Source: Dehalococcoidia bacterium UBA1332 (GTDB lineage: Bacteria > Chloroflexota > Dehalococcoidia > Lucifugimonadales > Lucifugimonadaceae). Taken from it: 12,590 nucleotides of DNA. Positions within the stretch are counted from its first letter, which is position 1. Every line of letters begins with the position of its first letter. This document shows positions 1 through 6,877 of this stretch, piece by piece. Both the position numbers and the translations under genes were made by a program. The notes below the pieces were generated by a model. It worked only from the letters and a program-made list of their open reading frames with translations. It had not been told where the DNA came from and did not search any database. Where the stretch lies: contig DBSW01000162.1 of the NCBI GenBank assembly GCA_002306745.1, positions 1 to 12,590 on the forward strand, given 5' to 3'.

Positions 1-270
1 GATCGTGCTAGGTGGGGCGTTAGCGGTGCCCTGTACTCGCAATCCGCTATAGCGAGACTGAATGCCCTGTCGAGACAATTCGCAGATGGTCGCTGGAGTC
101 AGTATTTTGATGTCGATAGCTTGGTCCCGTGCGGCGAGGCATCGTGAACCCCGTCAGGACCGGAAGGTAGCAGCGGTAAGCGGTATCCCTCGGGTGCCGC
201 GGGAACGCCAGGCTTGAGTCTGTACTGGCATCTATGTCATATGCGATTGCCGATACAGGGATGCACGATC
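1..270 (+). ncRNA. ffs: Large-type bacterial SRP RNA (with Alu domain)
   Basis: RNA scaffold of the signal recognition particle; with Ffh it targets nascent membrane and secreted proteins. The S-domain core is unmistakable: the conserved GTCAGG-CCGGAAGG-AGCAGCGGTAAG region lies at 153-180 and is capped by the helix formed by TCCCG-GCGGC (125-135) and GCCGCGGGA (196-204). The 5' part (5-65) matches the Alu domain of Bacillus-type scRNA: GTGCTAGG at 5-12, the GCGGTGCCCTGTA loop at 23-35, and a CTCGC (36-40)/GCGAG (52-56) helix. The GCGG loop and CCGC at 44-47 are complementary, consistent with the known loop-loop contact. Bases 1-8 (GATCGTGC) are an exact reverse complement of 263-270 (GCACGATC), which closes the molecule at about 270 nt, close to the B. 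subtilis RNA. The true 5' end may lie a few bases before the window. AATATTTT at 271-278 could be part of a weak U-rich 3' end. Confidence 0.93.
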
Positions 271-354
271 AATATTTTAGGCCTTACGAAAACTTTGTCA
301 TTAATATTTCGTCACACTTGGTGCGATAAGGTTTCGGCTGAATACTTTGGTGCT

Positions 355-363
355 TGGTATAGT
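355..363 (+). promoter_or_regulatory. Possible extended -10 promoter giving a leaderless rsmA transcript
   Basis: TGG followed by TATAGT (358-363) fits an extended -10 element (TGn-TATAAT with one mismatch). Transcription would then start about 6-7 bases downstream, at or next to the ATG at 369. No good -35 hexamer is present 16-18 bp upstream and no Shine-Dalgarno sequence precedes the ATG, which fits leaderless initiation but does not prove it. The rest of 271-354 shows nothing else recognisable. Confidence 0.35.
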
Positions 364-368
364 TCTGT

Positions 369-1232
369 ATGTCGCCACAACCATTAGGTCAACATTTTCT
401 TGAAGACTCGGCCGTTATTGATGCCATCATTGATACCGCGTGCATAAAGTCAACTGACACGGTAGTTGAAGTTGGGCCCGGTCGTGGGGCACTGACTGGC
501 AGAATTGTCGCTAACGCAAAGCGAGTTTTGTTGATTGAATATGACTCTCTACTCGCTGTTCGTTTCGCAAATATATATCGATCAAACAATAATGTGCGAG
601 TCCTAAACATTGATGCTAGAGAATTTGGTTCAGATTTAGACCCGTGGCTTCTAAATACCGACTACAAGGTTGTCGCCAACCTGCCTTACTATGCAGCGAA
701 TCCAATAACTAGAAATTTTCTAGAGTCCCCAATAAAACCTCACTCAATGGTCGTAATGGTGCAACGAGAGGTTGCTATGAACATGGCTGCGCTTCCCGGA
801 GAGATGACTCTACTGTCTTTGGCTGTTCAGGTTTACGGGACTGTTGAACATGTTTTTAACGTACCTGCGAATTGCTTCAACCCTCCACCTAAAGTCAATT
901 CGTCAGTAATACGGATTGTTCCTTCAGAGAAAGCACGAATAGTTTTTGAGTCAGTTGATGATTTTTTCACACTTGCGCGTAGTGGTTTCAAAAGTCCTCG
1001 TAAGCAACTCCATAATTCGTTGGCTGATGGTCTTTTTATACCTGTCGATGAAGCACGAGTTTTGGTCGAAAAAACTGGGATCGAGACGTCTAGACGACCC
1101 GCAACATTGTCACTTGAGGAATGGCAAATTCTTTACAACACGTGGGTCCAACAAGGACGTCCTATTGAGATACCGGGTTCATCGCGTAGAAAACGTAGAA
1201 TAGTGAAAAACAATCAGTCATCCGAAGATTAA
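369..1232 (+). CDS. rsmA: 16S rRNA (adenine(1518)-N6/adenine(1519)-N6)-dimethyltransferase RsmA/KsgA
   Basis: Uses S-adenosylmethionine to dimethylate two adjacent adenines in the 3' terminal hairpin of 16S rRNA, a late step of 30S maturation. The 287-residue protein has the family layout: N-terminal GQHFL (7-11), SAM-binding EVGPGRG (34-40), an acidic residue after the second strand (E57), the catalytic NLPYY motif (104-108), VQREVA (131-136), FNPPPKV (170-176) and the C-terminal small domain with SGFKSPRKQL (205-214). It ends in a basic tail (RRKRR, 273-277). ATG 369 is the only usable start, because an in-frame TAG lies at 360-362. No Shine-Dalgarno is visible. ispE begins 11 bp downstream, so the two are probably co-transcribed, an arrangement common in bacteria. 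Confidence 0.95.
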   Translation: MSPQPLGQHFLEDSAVIDAIIDTACIKSTDTVVEVGPGRGALTGRIVANAKRVLLIEYDSLLAVRFANIYRSNNNVRVLNIDAREFGSDLDPWLLNTDYKVVANLPYYAANPITRNFLESPIKPHSMVVMVQREVAMNMAALPGEMTLLSLAVQVYGTVEHVFNVPANCFNPPPKVNSSVIRIVPSEKARIVFESVDDFFTLARSGFKSPRKQLHNSLADGLFIPVDEARVLVEKTGIETSRRPATLSLEEWQILYNTWVQQGRPIEIPGSSRRKRRIVKNNQSSED

Positions 1233-1243
1233 GGCGTATCGGT

Positions 1244-2134
1244 TTGCCTTCTGGTCCTGAAATCAAAGAAAAAGCATTTGCCAAAGTAAATTTGACTTTA
1301 GAGATACGAGGAAAACGTCGTGATGGTTATCACAACCTAATATCAATAATGCAAACTGTGGATCTTTTTGATGAGGTCAACATTTATAGGGCAGACGACT
1401 TGCGAGTCCATTGCGACGATCTAAACATCCCTGCTGAATCAAATCTAGCGATACGTGCTGCACGTTTACTTCGGGAACAAGCTGGGGTCAACGATGGTGC
1501 GTATATCGAAATCAATAAAAATATCCCAGTTTCCGCTGGTCTTGGCGGCGGTTCTTCAGATGCAGCAGCAGTTTTAAGGGGACTCAACAAGTTATGGGAC
1601 TTACGTCTATCGTTAAGTGAACTAACTGGTTTAGCTGCAGAAGTGGGTTCCGATGAACCGTTCCTTGTCAGAGGAGGTACGTCATTGATCCAAGGACGAG
1701 GTGAGACCGTAACCCCGTTACCCAGCGCAAAAATAAATCAGTTGCTCATATTGAGCCCACTTTTCAAAAATAGTACTGCGATTCAGAAGACAAAAACTGT
1801 TTTTAGCGGTGTAACTCCATCGCTATTTACCCGTGGCGATCTTACCCACAAGCTTGCAGCTCGGATCAGGGGTGGAGGTGACGTTCCTGCTGAGTTTTTC
1901 TTTAACCAGTTTGGGTCTATCGCTGAAACCATCTTCCCCGGGTGGGAAACACACCGGAATCAAATGTTATCCTTCGGTGCACGTGAAGTGATTCTGTGCG
2001 GGGCAGGTCCTGCTATGTTCACTGTGCCTCCCACCAAAGAACTGGGAACGACCTGGCATTTGTTATTGACCTCGGTTCACAAAAAACGTGCCTATCTCGT
2101 CAAACCTACTCCAGCCGTACAAGAATCGAGATAA
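1244..2134 (+). CDS. ispE: 4-diphosphocytidyl-2-C-methyl-D-erythritol kinase IspE
   Basis: Cytosolic GHMP-superfamily kinase that phosphorylates the 2-hydroxyl of CDP-methylerythritol with ATP in the MEP route to isopentenyl diphosphate. Seen in the 296-residue protein: the substrate-binding AKVNLTL near the N-terminus (13-19), RRDGYH (25-30), the ATP-binding glycine loop PVSAGLGGGSSDAA (95-108), GSDEPF (135-140, equivalent to the usual GADVPF with the catalytic Asp at 137), and a C-terminal glycine motif CGAGPA (252-257). Length is typical. The start is TTG 1244, chosen because AAGG at 1231-1234 sits 9 nt upstream and because it leaves the normal short lead before AKVN; no ATG is available. 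The gene lies between rsmA (11-bp gap) and the membrane protein gene (6-bp gap), in one apparent operon. Confidence 0.93.
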   Translation: MPSGPEIKEKAFAKVNLTLEIRGKRRDGYHNLISIMQTVDLFDEVNIYRADDLRVHCDDLNIPAESNLAIRAARLLREQAGVNDGAYIEINKNIPVSAGLGGGSSDAAAVLRGLNKLWDLRLSLSELTGLAAEVGSDEPFLVRGGTSLIQGRGETVTPLPSAKINQLLILSPLFKNSTAIQKTKTVFSGVTPSLFTRGDLTHKLAARIRGGGDVPAEFFFNQFGSIAETIFPGWETHRNQMLSFGAREVILCGAGPAMFTVPPTKELGTTWHLLLTSVHKKRAYLVKPTPAVQESR

Positions 2135-2140
2135 TACCCT

Positions 2141-2578
2141 ATGGACGAACCCTTACGCACCGTAGTTGCTGGAATGATCGGTGGTGCACTTATGTGGATG
2201 ATTTTTTCAACCCATTTAGGACTGTTGCTAGTTTTTCGACCGCCAAGGTTTTTACTACAGCGTGCAGTGGAATCTAGAGTTATAAGTCTAATCACTACAA
2301 CCACAATAGTAACTTTTATTGCATGGAATGCTTTTGCGGTAGGCATGTCATTTCTCTCGGTAGCGTTGTTGGATGGTACTAATGAGGCGATACCTCTTAC
2401 CCCATCACCTATATACATTTCGGTGATGGTTTTCATTTTAATATTTCTTGCTATCCTCGGACTCGTATTCTTTCGTGATTACAAAATCCACATAATTGCT
2501 GAGTTAAGTGTTTTTTTTGGAGTGATTGGTCTTTTGATTCCGAATCTTGTTGTAGCGATTCATCGAGCACAATTGTGA
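2141..2578 (+). CDS. Small four-helix membrane protein of unknown function
   Basis: I do not recognise the family. The 145-residue product is strongly hydrophobic, with about four predicted membrane-spanning stretches (roughly residues 7-31, 47-77, 91-111 and 116-140) and no obvious soluble domain or catalytic motif. A short basic loop (RPPRFLLQRAVESR, about 33-46) joins the first two helices, and a polar loop with several prolines (about 78-90) joins the second and third. The ATG at 2141 lies 6 bp after the ispE stop, so it is probably the last gene of the rsmA-ispE operon and translationally linked to it. No clear Shine-Dalgarno is seen. A substantial, hydrophobic, uninterrupted reading frame in operon position supports a real gene; its role cannot be deduced. 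Confidence 0.75.
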   Translation: MDEPLRTVVAGMIGGALMWMIFSTHLGLLLVFRPPRFLLQRAVESRVISLITTTTIVTFIAWNAFAVGMSFLSVALLDGTNEAIPLTPSPIYISVMVFILIFLAILGLVFFRDYKIHIIAELSVFFGVIGLLIPNLVVAIHRAQL

Positions 2579-2698
2579 TTATCAGAAACAAACCTTTTGA
2601 TCGTGATGCTCGTTGTTGAATTGATGATCGTTAGGGAGCATATTAGTGTCACTTGTTTCAATAGCACGTTATAGCTAAGGCAAAGGTACTGCGTCGGC

Positions 2699-3526
2699 AT
2701 GACTATGCGATTTTCGAACCGTTTCGACGGTAAAGTAGCGCTACTGACTGGTTCAGCAGCTTCTAATAATGAAGAATTGATGGGTTTCGGAGGTGCTACT
2801 GCTTGGCGCTTTCTTGAAGAAGGTGGAAAAGGCGTTGTGATTACCGATGTGCAAGACGATATCGGTGAGAAATCTGCCTTAAAGCTTCGTGAGGCTGGAC
2901 ACGATGTAATGTATTTACATCTGGATGTCACTGATGAGACCGAATGGGAATCTGTTGTACAGCAGACTTTGGATCATTTTGGTCGGCTTGATGTACTCGT
3001 AAATATAGCAGGAATTCTTGATCCGAAATCTATTTTGGACATTGAAACAGATGTCTGGGTAAAGACCATGGAGATAAGTACTGTTGGTATCTTTCTAGGT
3101 ACTCGTGCAGTCGCATCTGCTATGGAGCGAAGTGGCGGTGGGGCGATAATTAATCTTGCATCGATGGCAGCGAAACAGGGATCCGGGTCTTACGGTTCAG
3201 CGTATTCGTTTTCACGCGGCGGCATGCATAACTTCACTCAATCGTCTGCATTGCAGTTGTCTGAATTAGGAATACGAGTCAACACGATAATGCCTGGTTG
3301 GGTGCACACACCTTTCACGGATTATCTTTATTCGGATACGGAACAGAGTAAGTACCGGTTGGATCGGGTTCCATTGAAACGATGGGGTAAACCTGACGAT
3401 ATCGCTGCTGGAATATTATTTTTGGCCTCCGATGACGCTTCATACATGACGGGTGGTGAATTGCTTATCGACGGCGGGGTCAGCGCTGGTTCTGTGCGAC
3501 CTGCCAATCCAAAATCTAATTCTTAA
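2699..3526 (+). CDS. SDR-family oxidoreductase with altered catalytic tetrad
   Basis: Classical short-chain dehydrogenase/reductase fold, 275 residues, presumably cytosolic. Seen: the nucleotide-binding start TG (17-18) and GFGGATA (29-35), acidic D50 after the second strand (favours NAD over NADP), LDVTD (75-79), NIAG (102-105), Ser155 in NLASMAA, Tyr169, and the PGWVHTPF segment followed by the RWGKPDDIA and GGELLIDGG motifs of this family. Odd points: the glycine loop has about seven extra residues (between S19 and G29) compared with TGxxxGxG; the lysine of YxxxK is Arg173 (codon CGC); and the tetrad Asn position aligns with Ser127. Family membership is secure; activity is uncertain and the substrate unknown. 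The start could be ATG 2699 or the ATG two codons later; only weak purine-rich sequence (AAGG, 2677-2680) precedes it. It faces the PHP-domain gene convergently. Confidence 0.88.
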   Translation: MTMRFSNRFDGKVALLTGSAASNNEELMGFGGATAWRFLEEGGKGVVITDVQDDIGEKSALKLREAGHDVMYLHLDVTDETEWESVVQQTLDHFGRLDVLVNIAGILDPKSILDIETDVWVKTMEISTVGIFLGTRAVASAMERSGGGAIINLASMAAKQGSGSYGSAYSFSRGGMHNFTQSSALQLSELGIRVNTIMPGWVHTPFTDYLYSDTEQSKYRLDRVPLKRWGKPDDIAAGILFLASDDASYMTGGELLIDGGVSAGSVRPANPKSNS

Positions 3527-3654
3527 TGTCTGGTCAAACCTATATTGAGCATTTATACCTAGATCATATTTGAAGAAGATACCTGTCTCTGCTGTGGGAT
3601 GAAGTATATATTTTCGTTATTGGCACCTCATGAGTATGAATTGCCGATTAAATA
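3527..3654. other. Convergent intergenic gap between the SDR and PHP hydrolase genes
   Basis: 128 bp where two opposing transcripts should end. I could not find a stable hairpin with a T-run on either strand; termination here may be factor-dependent. Confidence 0.45.
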
Positions 3655-6210
3655 TCAATGCCTGTGAGTTGTTCCATCCGCATGGGTGTGAGTCATTTTT
3701 TTGTTAATGGCGGCAATTGCCTCAGTGAAGACATTTTTTATAGACGAGTGTTGTGATGAATCTGACCTCGTCGCTAGGGTGTCAAGCCAGTCGATTCCTC
3801 CGGTCATTGTCGTTATTAGATACTCACCGATTGCGGCATCGAAAACCTCCGTTTTACCAGCCTTAACGTAGACCGCAGAAGTGTGGGCAGCGAAGTTGAC
3901 CGGCCAGACGTGCCATGCAACATGGTTACTGATTGCTCTTGCGGCTATCCACCCACTACTTTTAACGTTTATTGGCTCGTCAATAGCGAGAAACTGTGAC
4001 CCGTGTTTAGACTCCGCTTGTGCGACTACATCACCGTTGAATACGATTTCTAATTTAGTCATCGGGTTCGCACAGTTTGCAGTCGCGTTAACATGCAGAA
4101 TCCCACCCATTTCAGGTAGTACTACTTCGTCACCGGGTCGCGATCCTTCTACGGAGAGGTCCATAAGGGGGCCGCTTGTTGTATATGTGCGTCCTGAACG
4201 TACGGCCTCACTCCAAGAGTCATAAGACAGGTTCTGTTCTCCAATAAATGCATATGTACGCACTCCACCGACTGGCATACCTGCCGACATCTTGTCTGTA
4301 CCACCTACTGCTGCCACACGGTACCCACAGTTCAACAATCGATACCATTCATGTACAGCGAACGTATCCATAGTGGGAACATGGAAATCCCGTATTTCAA
4401 GCCCGTCAACCTTACCGAGTACGACTTCTGCAATCACTTCCGAGTGTGGGAATGGAAAATGAGGGACGATCGCCAAGCCTCCATTTTCCTTGGCCTCATC
4501 GGCCCATTGACTCATCGCTCGAACAGTAGGATCGCCAATGTACCCTTCAGTAGGGCCGCTGGTCGACATTGGAAAAACAGGCGATCCTGTAGTGCCAAGC
4601 AAACTGATATGACCTAAGAAATGTTGACGGTTTTCAGTCCCAACCCAGACCAAAGTTTCATCAGATGACGACCCGGAAAGTGCTCCTGTCAGATCACCGA
4701 CATTGGTATAAAGGTCACCCCATTGTGCCGCCAGCAGATTGATAATGTTAACGTCCTCAGCAGCCGCTTCCAGATGAGCAGTTTCCGGTGTCAAGAAGTG
4801 GGTATGTGTATCAGCGGTCACCCAGCCTGATTGCCGTAGGTTGGAATTTCGGTTCAATGATATTTTTAAATCCCGTTGTCCCGGCTTAATCACAACCTTT
4901 TGTCTTATGGGTTCGAATTCGAAACCCTTGGAAACTTCTATGTACACTTCACCTACAGGAAGTTCTCCTTGGAATGTTCCGTCAACATAGGCATATTGCG
5001 TGTCACCTAGTAACAGATCAGCGCCGTAGTCTTCGAACCAGTTGTCGTTCACTTCATGTGTGTGTCCGTAAGGCGGAAAATAGCGGCCGTCGGGCGAACG
5101 AAAGTGAATTCGGGACGGAGTTGGATTTCCTGTAGATGAATCAATTACTTGACCGTGGACCCATGTTCGTTGTCTGGTCAGAATTTTCGCTGAAATTTTT
5201 CGGTCGGCGCTTACCACCTGTGTTTTGTCAAATAACTCAGCGACTTCTATTTGCCTGTTGTTAATTGAAAGTGTGGCATCTCGTGATGCGGTCAGGTCGA
5301 CTGACGTAATTTTTGTAGTTTCAGGAAAGGATTCACCCCAACCTTTTACCCGTTCGTTGAGCCAATCTTCCCCATCAAATGACTGTATATCCTGCTTCCG
5401 AGCTATAACTCCCAAATCAACATCTATGTCTATCTCGGAAGATTTCTTTCGATCTGAAAATATCTGGATCGTCTCGAGCGGTTCGTGGCGTAAAGGGTGA
5501 TATGAGCCGCGAAAAAGGGTGATCGCCCCGATCGCGAATGTTGCTGCACCAGATCCTTCGATGACTATTTTTTTGACATCCTTTTGTCGATCGGGAAGTT
5601 CAAGCGCGTAGATCGTCCAAGATCCGGGTGGATTAGACCTGGTTTGTTTGTCGTCCTTCGCTGCTGTTCTGCCCGATTGAGGGGGCTCTCCAACCATAAC
5701 TCCCGTTTGCCACCTGCCCCACGCATTATCTGGGTATGGTCCCCTTTTTGGGAGGCTGACTAGACTCTGATGTTGTCGTGAAACGAACCCACTTTGCATT
5801 CTAGTTTGCACTTGATTGATCTCAAACCGTCGCCTGACTGCCTGAACATGATGGGTGCCATCCGCATAAACGATTTTGTAGTCTGCAATATGTTCTCCAG
5901 GTGCCGTAACTACAGGGTTTAGATAGTCGGAAGATTGCCCCGCTACAGTGTTTTTGGCGTCCTCGTTGCAAAAATGAGCGAAAACGACGTGTGAGGCTGC
6001 GGCATTAACAGCTATTTCTACTTGGCCATGTTCTTGTAAGGCAAGAATTTCATTACCGTTAGTTCCCAACTCAAACGGCACACCCCAAAATACTTGGTTA
6101 CCGAATGGTAAATCTAGTACAGCATTCGCTGTTTTCTTGGCCCAGTACTTGGATTTTGGCTCACTTTTATCAATTTTTTTACCAAGTGGGACTGGAATGA
6201 ATTTATGCAT
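3655..6210 (-). CDS. CehA/McbA-type PHP-domain metallohydrolase, large multidomain protein
   Basis: About 851 residues with no signal peptide, so probably cytoplasmic. Residue numbers count from the TTG at 6213. The N-terminal half (about 35-345) is a beta-rich region resembling carbohydrate-binding or jelly-roll modules. A carboxypeptidase-regulatory-like beta domain follows (about 350-455, beginning WVHGQVID). The PHP metal-dependent hydrolase domain comes next, with DTHTH (H470, H472), GTENR (525-529), VPHFP (583-587), GLEIRDFH (604-611) and GGTD (637-640), the expected metal ligands. A beta-rich C-terminal domain closes the protein, ending in a short histidine-rich tail (four His in the last 11 residues). 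The CehA/McbA family includes carbamate ester hydrolases, but most members have unknown substrates. ATG 6210 is preferred to the TTG directly before it; AGG lies about 8 nt upstream. It is the last of three - strand genes, 125 bp after the peroxiredoxin, and may have its own promoter. Confidence 0.85.
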   Translation of the reverse strand: MHKFIPVPLGKKIDKSEPKSKYWAKKTANAVLDLPFGNQVFWGVPFELGTNGNEILALQEHGQVEIAVNAAASHVVFAHFCNEDAKNTVAGQSSDYLNPVVTAPGEHIADYKIVYADGTHHVQAVRRRFEINQVQTRMQSGFVSRQHQSLVSLPKRGPYPDNAWGRWQTGVMVGEPPQSGRTAAKDDKQTRSNPPGSWTIYALELPDRQKDVKKIVIEGSGAATFAIGAITLFRGSYHPLRHEPLETIQIFSDRKKSSEIDIDVDLGVIARKQDIQSFDGEDWLNERVKGWGESFPETTKITSVDLTASRDATLSINNRQIEVAELFDKTQVVSADRKISAKILTRQRTWVHGQVIDSSTGNPTPSRIHFRSPDGRYFPPYGHTHEVNDNWFEDYGADLLLGDTQYAYVDGTFQGELPVGEVYIEVSKGFEFEPIRQKVVIKPGQRDLKISLNRNSNLRQSGWVTADTHTHFLTPETAHLEAAAEDVNIINLLAAQWGDLYTNVGDLTGALSGSSSDETLVWVGTENRQHFLGHISLLGTTGSPVFPMSTSGPTEGYIGDPTVRAMSQWADEAKENGGLAIVPHFPFPHSEVIAEVVLGKVDGLEIRDFHVPTMDTFAVHEWYRLLNCGYRVAAVGGTDKMSAGMPVGGVRTYAFIGEQNLSYDSWSEAVRSGRTYTTSGPLMDLSVEGSRPGDEVVLPEMGGILHVNATANCANPMTKLEIVFNGDVVAQAESKHGSQFLAIDEPINVKSSGWIAARAISNHVAWHVWPVNFAAHTSAVYVKAGKTEVFDAAIGEYLITTMTGGIDWLDTLATRSDSSQHSSIKNVFTEAIAAINKKMTHTHADGTTHRH

Positions 6211-6257
6211 CAATACAACCTGATTGAAATAAGCTGTCGAGTTTTTACAAATGATGC

Positions 6258-6271
6258 TTTAACTAGTTAAA
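6258..6271. promoter_or_regulatory. 14-bp perfect palindrome, possible operator of the PHP hydrolase gene
   Basis: TTTAACTAGTTAAA is a perfect inverted repeat centred about 54 bp upstream of the ATG at 6210, where a dimeric regulator would bind near a promoter. AT-rich palindromes can arise by chance, so this is a candidate only. Confidence 0.3.
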
Positions 6272-6275
6272 TGAC

Positions 6276-6316
6276 ACAAGCCCCGGACATGCAAAAAAAT
6301 GATTTCCAGGGCTTGT
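6276..6316 (-). terminator. Hairpin between peroxiredoxin and PHP hydrolase genes
   Basis: ACAAGCCC (6276-6283) and GGGCTTGT (6309-6316) form an 8-bp perfect stem, extendable by GGA/TCC after one mismatch, around a loop of about 20 nt. It lies 22 bp past the peroxiredoxin stop in the direction of transcription. No T-run follows on the - strand, so it may be a weak terminator, an attenuating hairpin or an RNA-stabilising 3' end rather than a classical intrinsic terminator. Confidence 0.45.
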
Positions 6317-6338
6317 TATATTACGGTCGGGATTTCCG

Positions 6339-6812
6339 CTAGCTAGCAGCTTTTACAGCTGCTTGTACCTGATCGTAAGGTGGTAGATCTGTTGGAACAT
6401 CTGACAACCATTTCCAAGAGACATTTCCATCTGTACCGATAACAAAAACCGACCTGCGTGCTGCGGTGTACCCTTCCATACCGGCAAAGTTTGGAAAAGT
6501 AACGTCGTAATCGTTGATAGTAGATCGTTTATAGTCGCTCAGAATTGGGAAAGGTAGGCTGTTTGCATCCCTAAAAGCACCGTTCGCGAATCTACAGTCG
6601 ACGGAAATTCCAATAACATCTGCTTCCAAGTTAGAGTAGTCTGCAAGAGAGTCTCTGAAAGTACAGAGCTCATCCGCACAAACACCACTAAATGCAGCAG
6701 GGAAGAAAGCTATTACAGCTTTTTTGCCCGCGAGACTTGAAGAACTGACCTCGTTCCCTTCAGTGTCCAGCAAGGTAAATGCCGGAGCCTTTGATCCAAC
6801 GTCGGCTGACAT
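6339..6812 (-). CDS. Peroxiredoxin, BCP/AhpE-like thiol peroxidase
   Basis: Cytosolic thiol peroxidase that reduces hydrogen peroxide or organic hydroperoxides. The 157-residue protein is a single thioredoxin-fold domain: GSKAPAFTLLD (6-16), then the active site in FFPAAFSGVCADELC (36-50), where P38, S42 and C45 form the PxxxS/TxxC peroxidatic motif and C50 sits where BCP-type enzymes carry a resolving cysteine. ISVD, the LPFPILSD segment and RRSVFVIG with the conserved arginine complete the fold. Length is normal for the family. The start is firm: AGGAG (6819-6823 on the opposite strand) sits 6 nt before the ATG, the best ribosome-binding site in the window. It lies 65 bp downstream of the alcohol dehydrogenase on the same strand, suggesting co-transcription. 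The exact subfamily and the electron donor cannot be told from sequence. Confidence 0.92.
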   Translation of the reverse strand: MSADVGSKAPAFTLLDTEGNEVSSSSLAGKKAVIAFFPAAFSGVCADELCTFRDSLADYSNLEADVIGISVDCRFANGAFRDANSLPFPILSDYKRSTINDYDVTFPNFAGMEGYTAARRSVFVIGTDGNVSWKWLSDVPTDLPPYDQVQAAVKAAS

Positions 6813-6877
6813 ATATAGCTCCTAAACTATTTTGGATAAAAATGAATTTTCGAAAAAAGATTATGCCATCGTCAACA

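Noticed and set aside
2092..2436. - strand open frame of 114 codons over the ispE/membrane protein junction
   Set aside because: It crosses two well-supported + strand genes and has a low-complexity, non-family-like composition.
2579..2698. Possible small RNA or terminator between the membrane protein and SDR genes
   Set aside because: Only loosely repeated TGAT/GATC-like words are present; no stable stem with a T-run could be found by eye.
3881..4225. + strand open frame of 114 codons within the PHP hydrolase gene
   Set aside because: It is antisense to a coherent multidomain protein, with no motif or ribosome-binding site.
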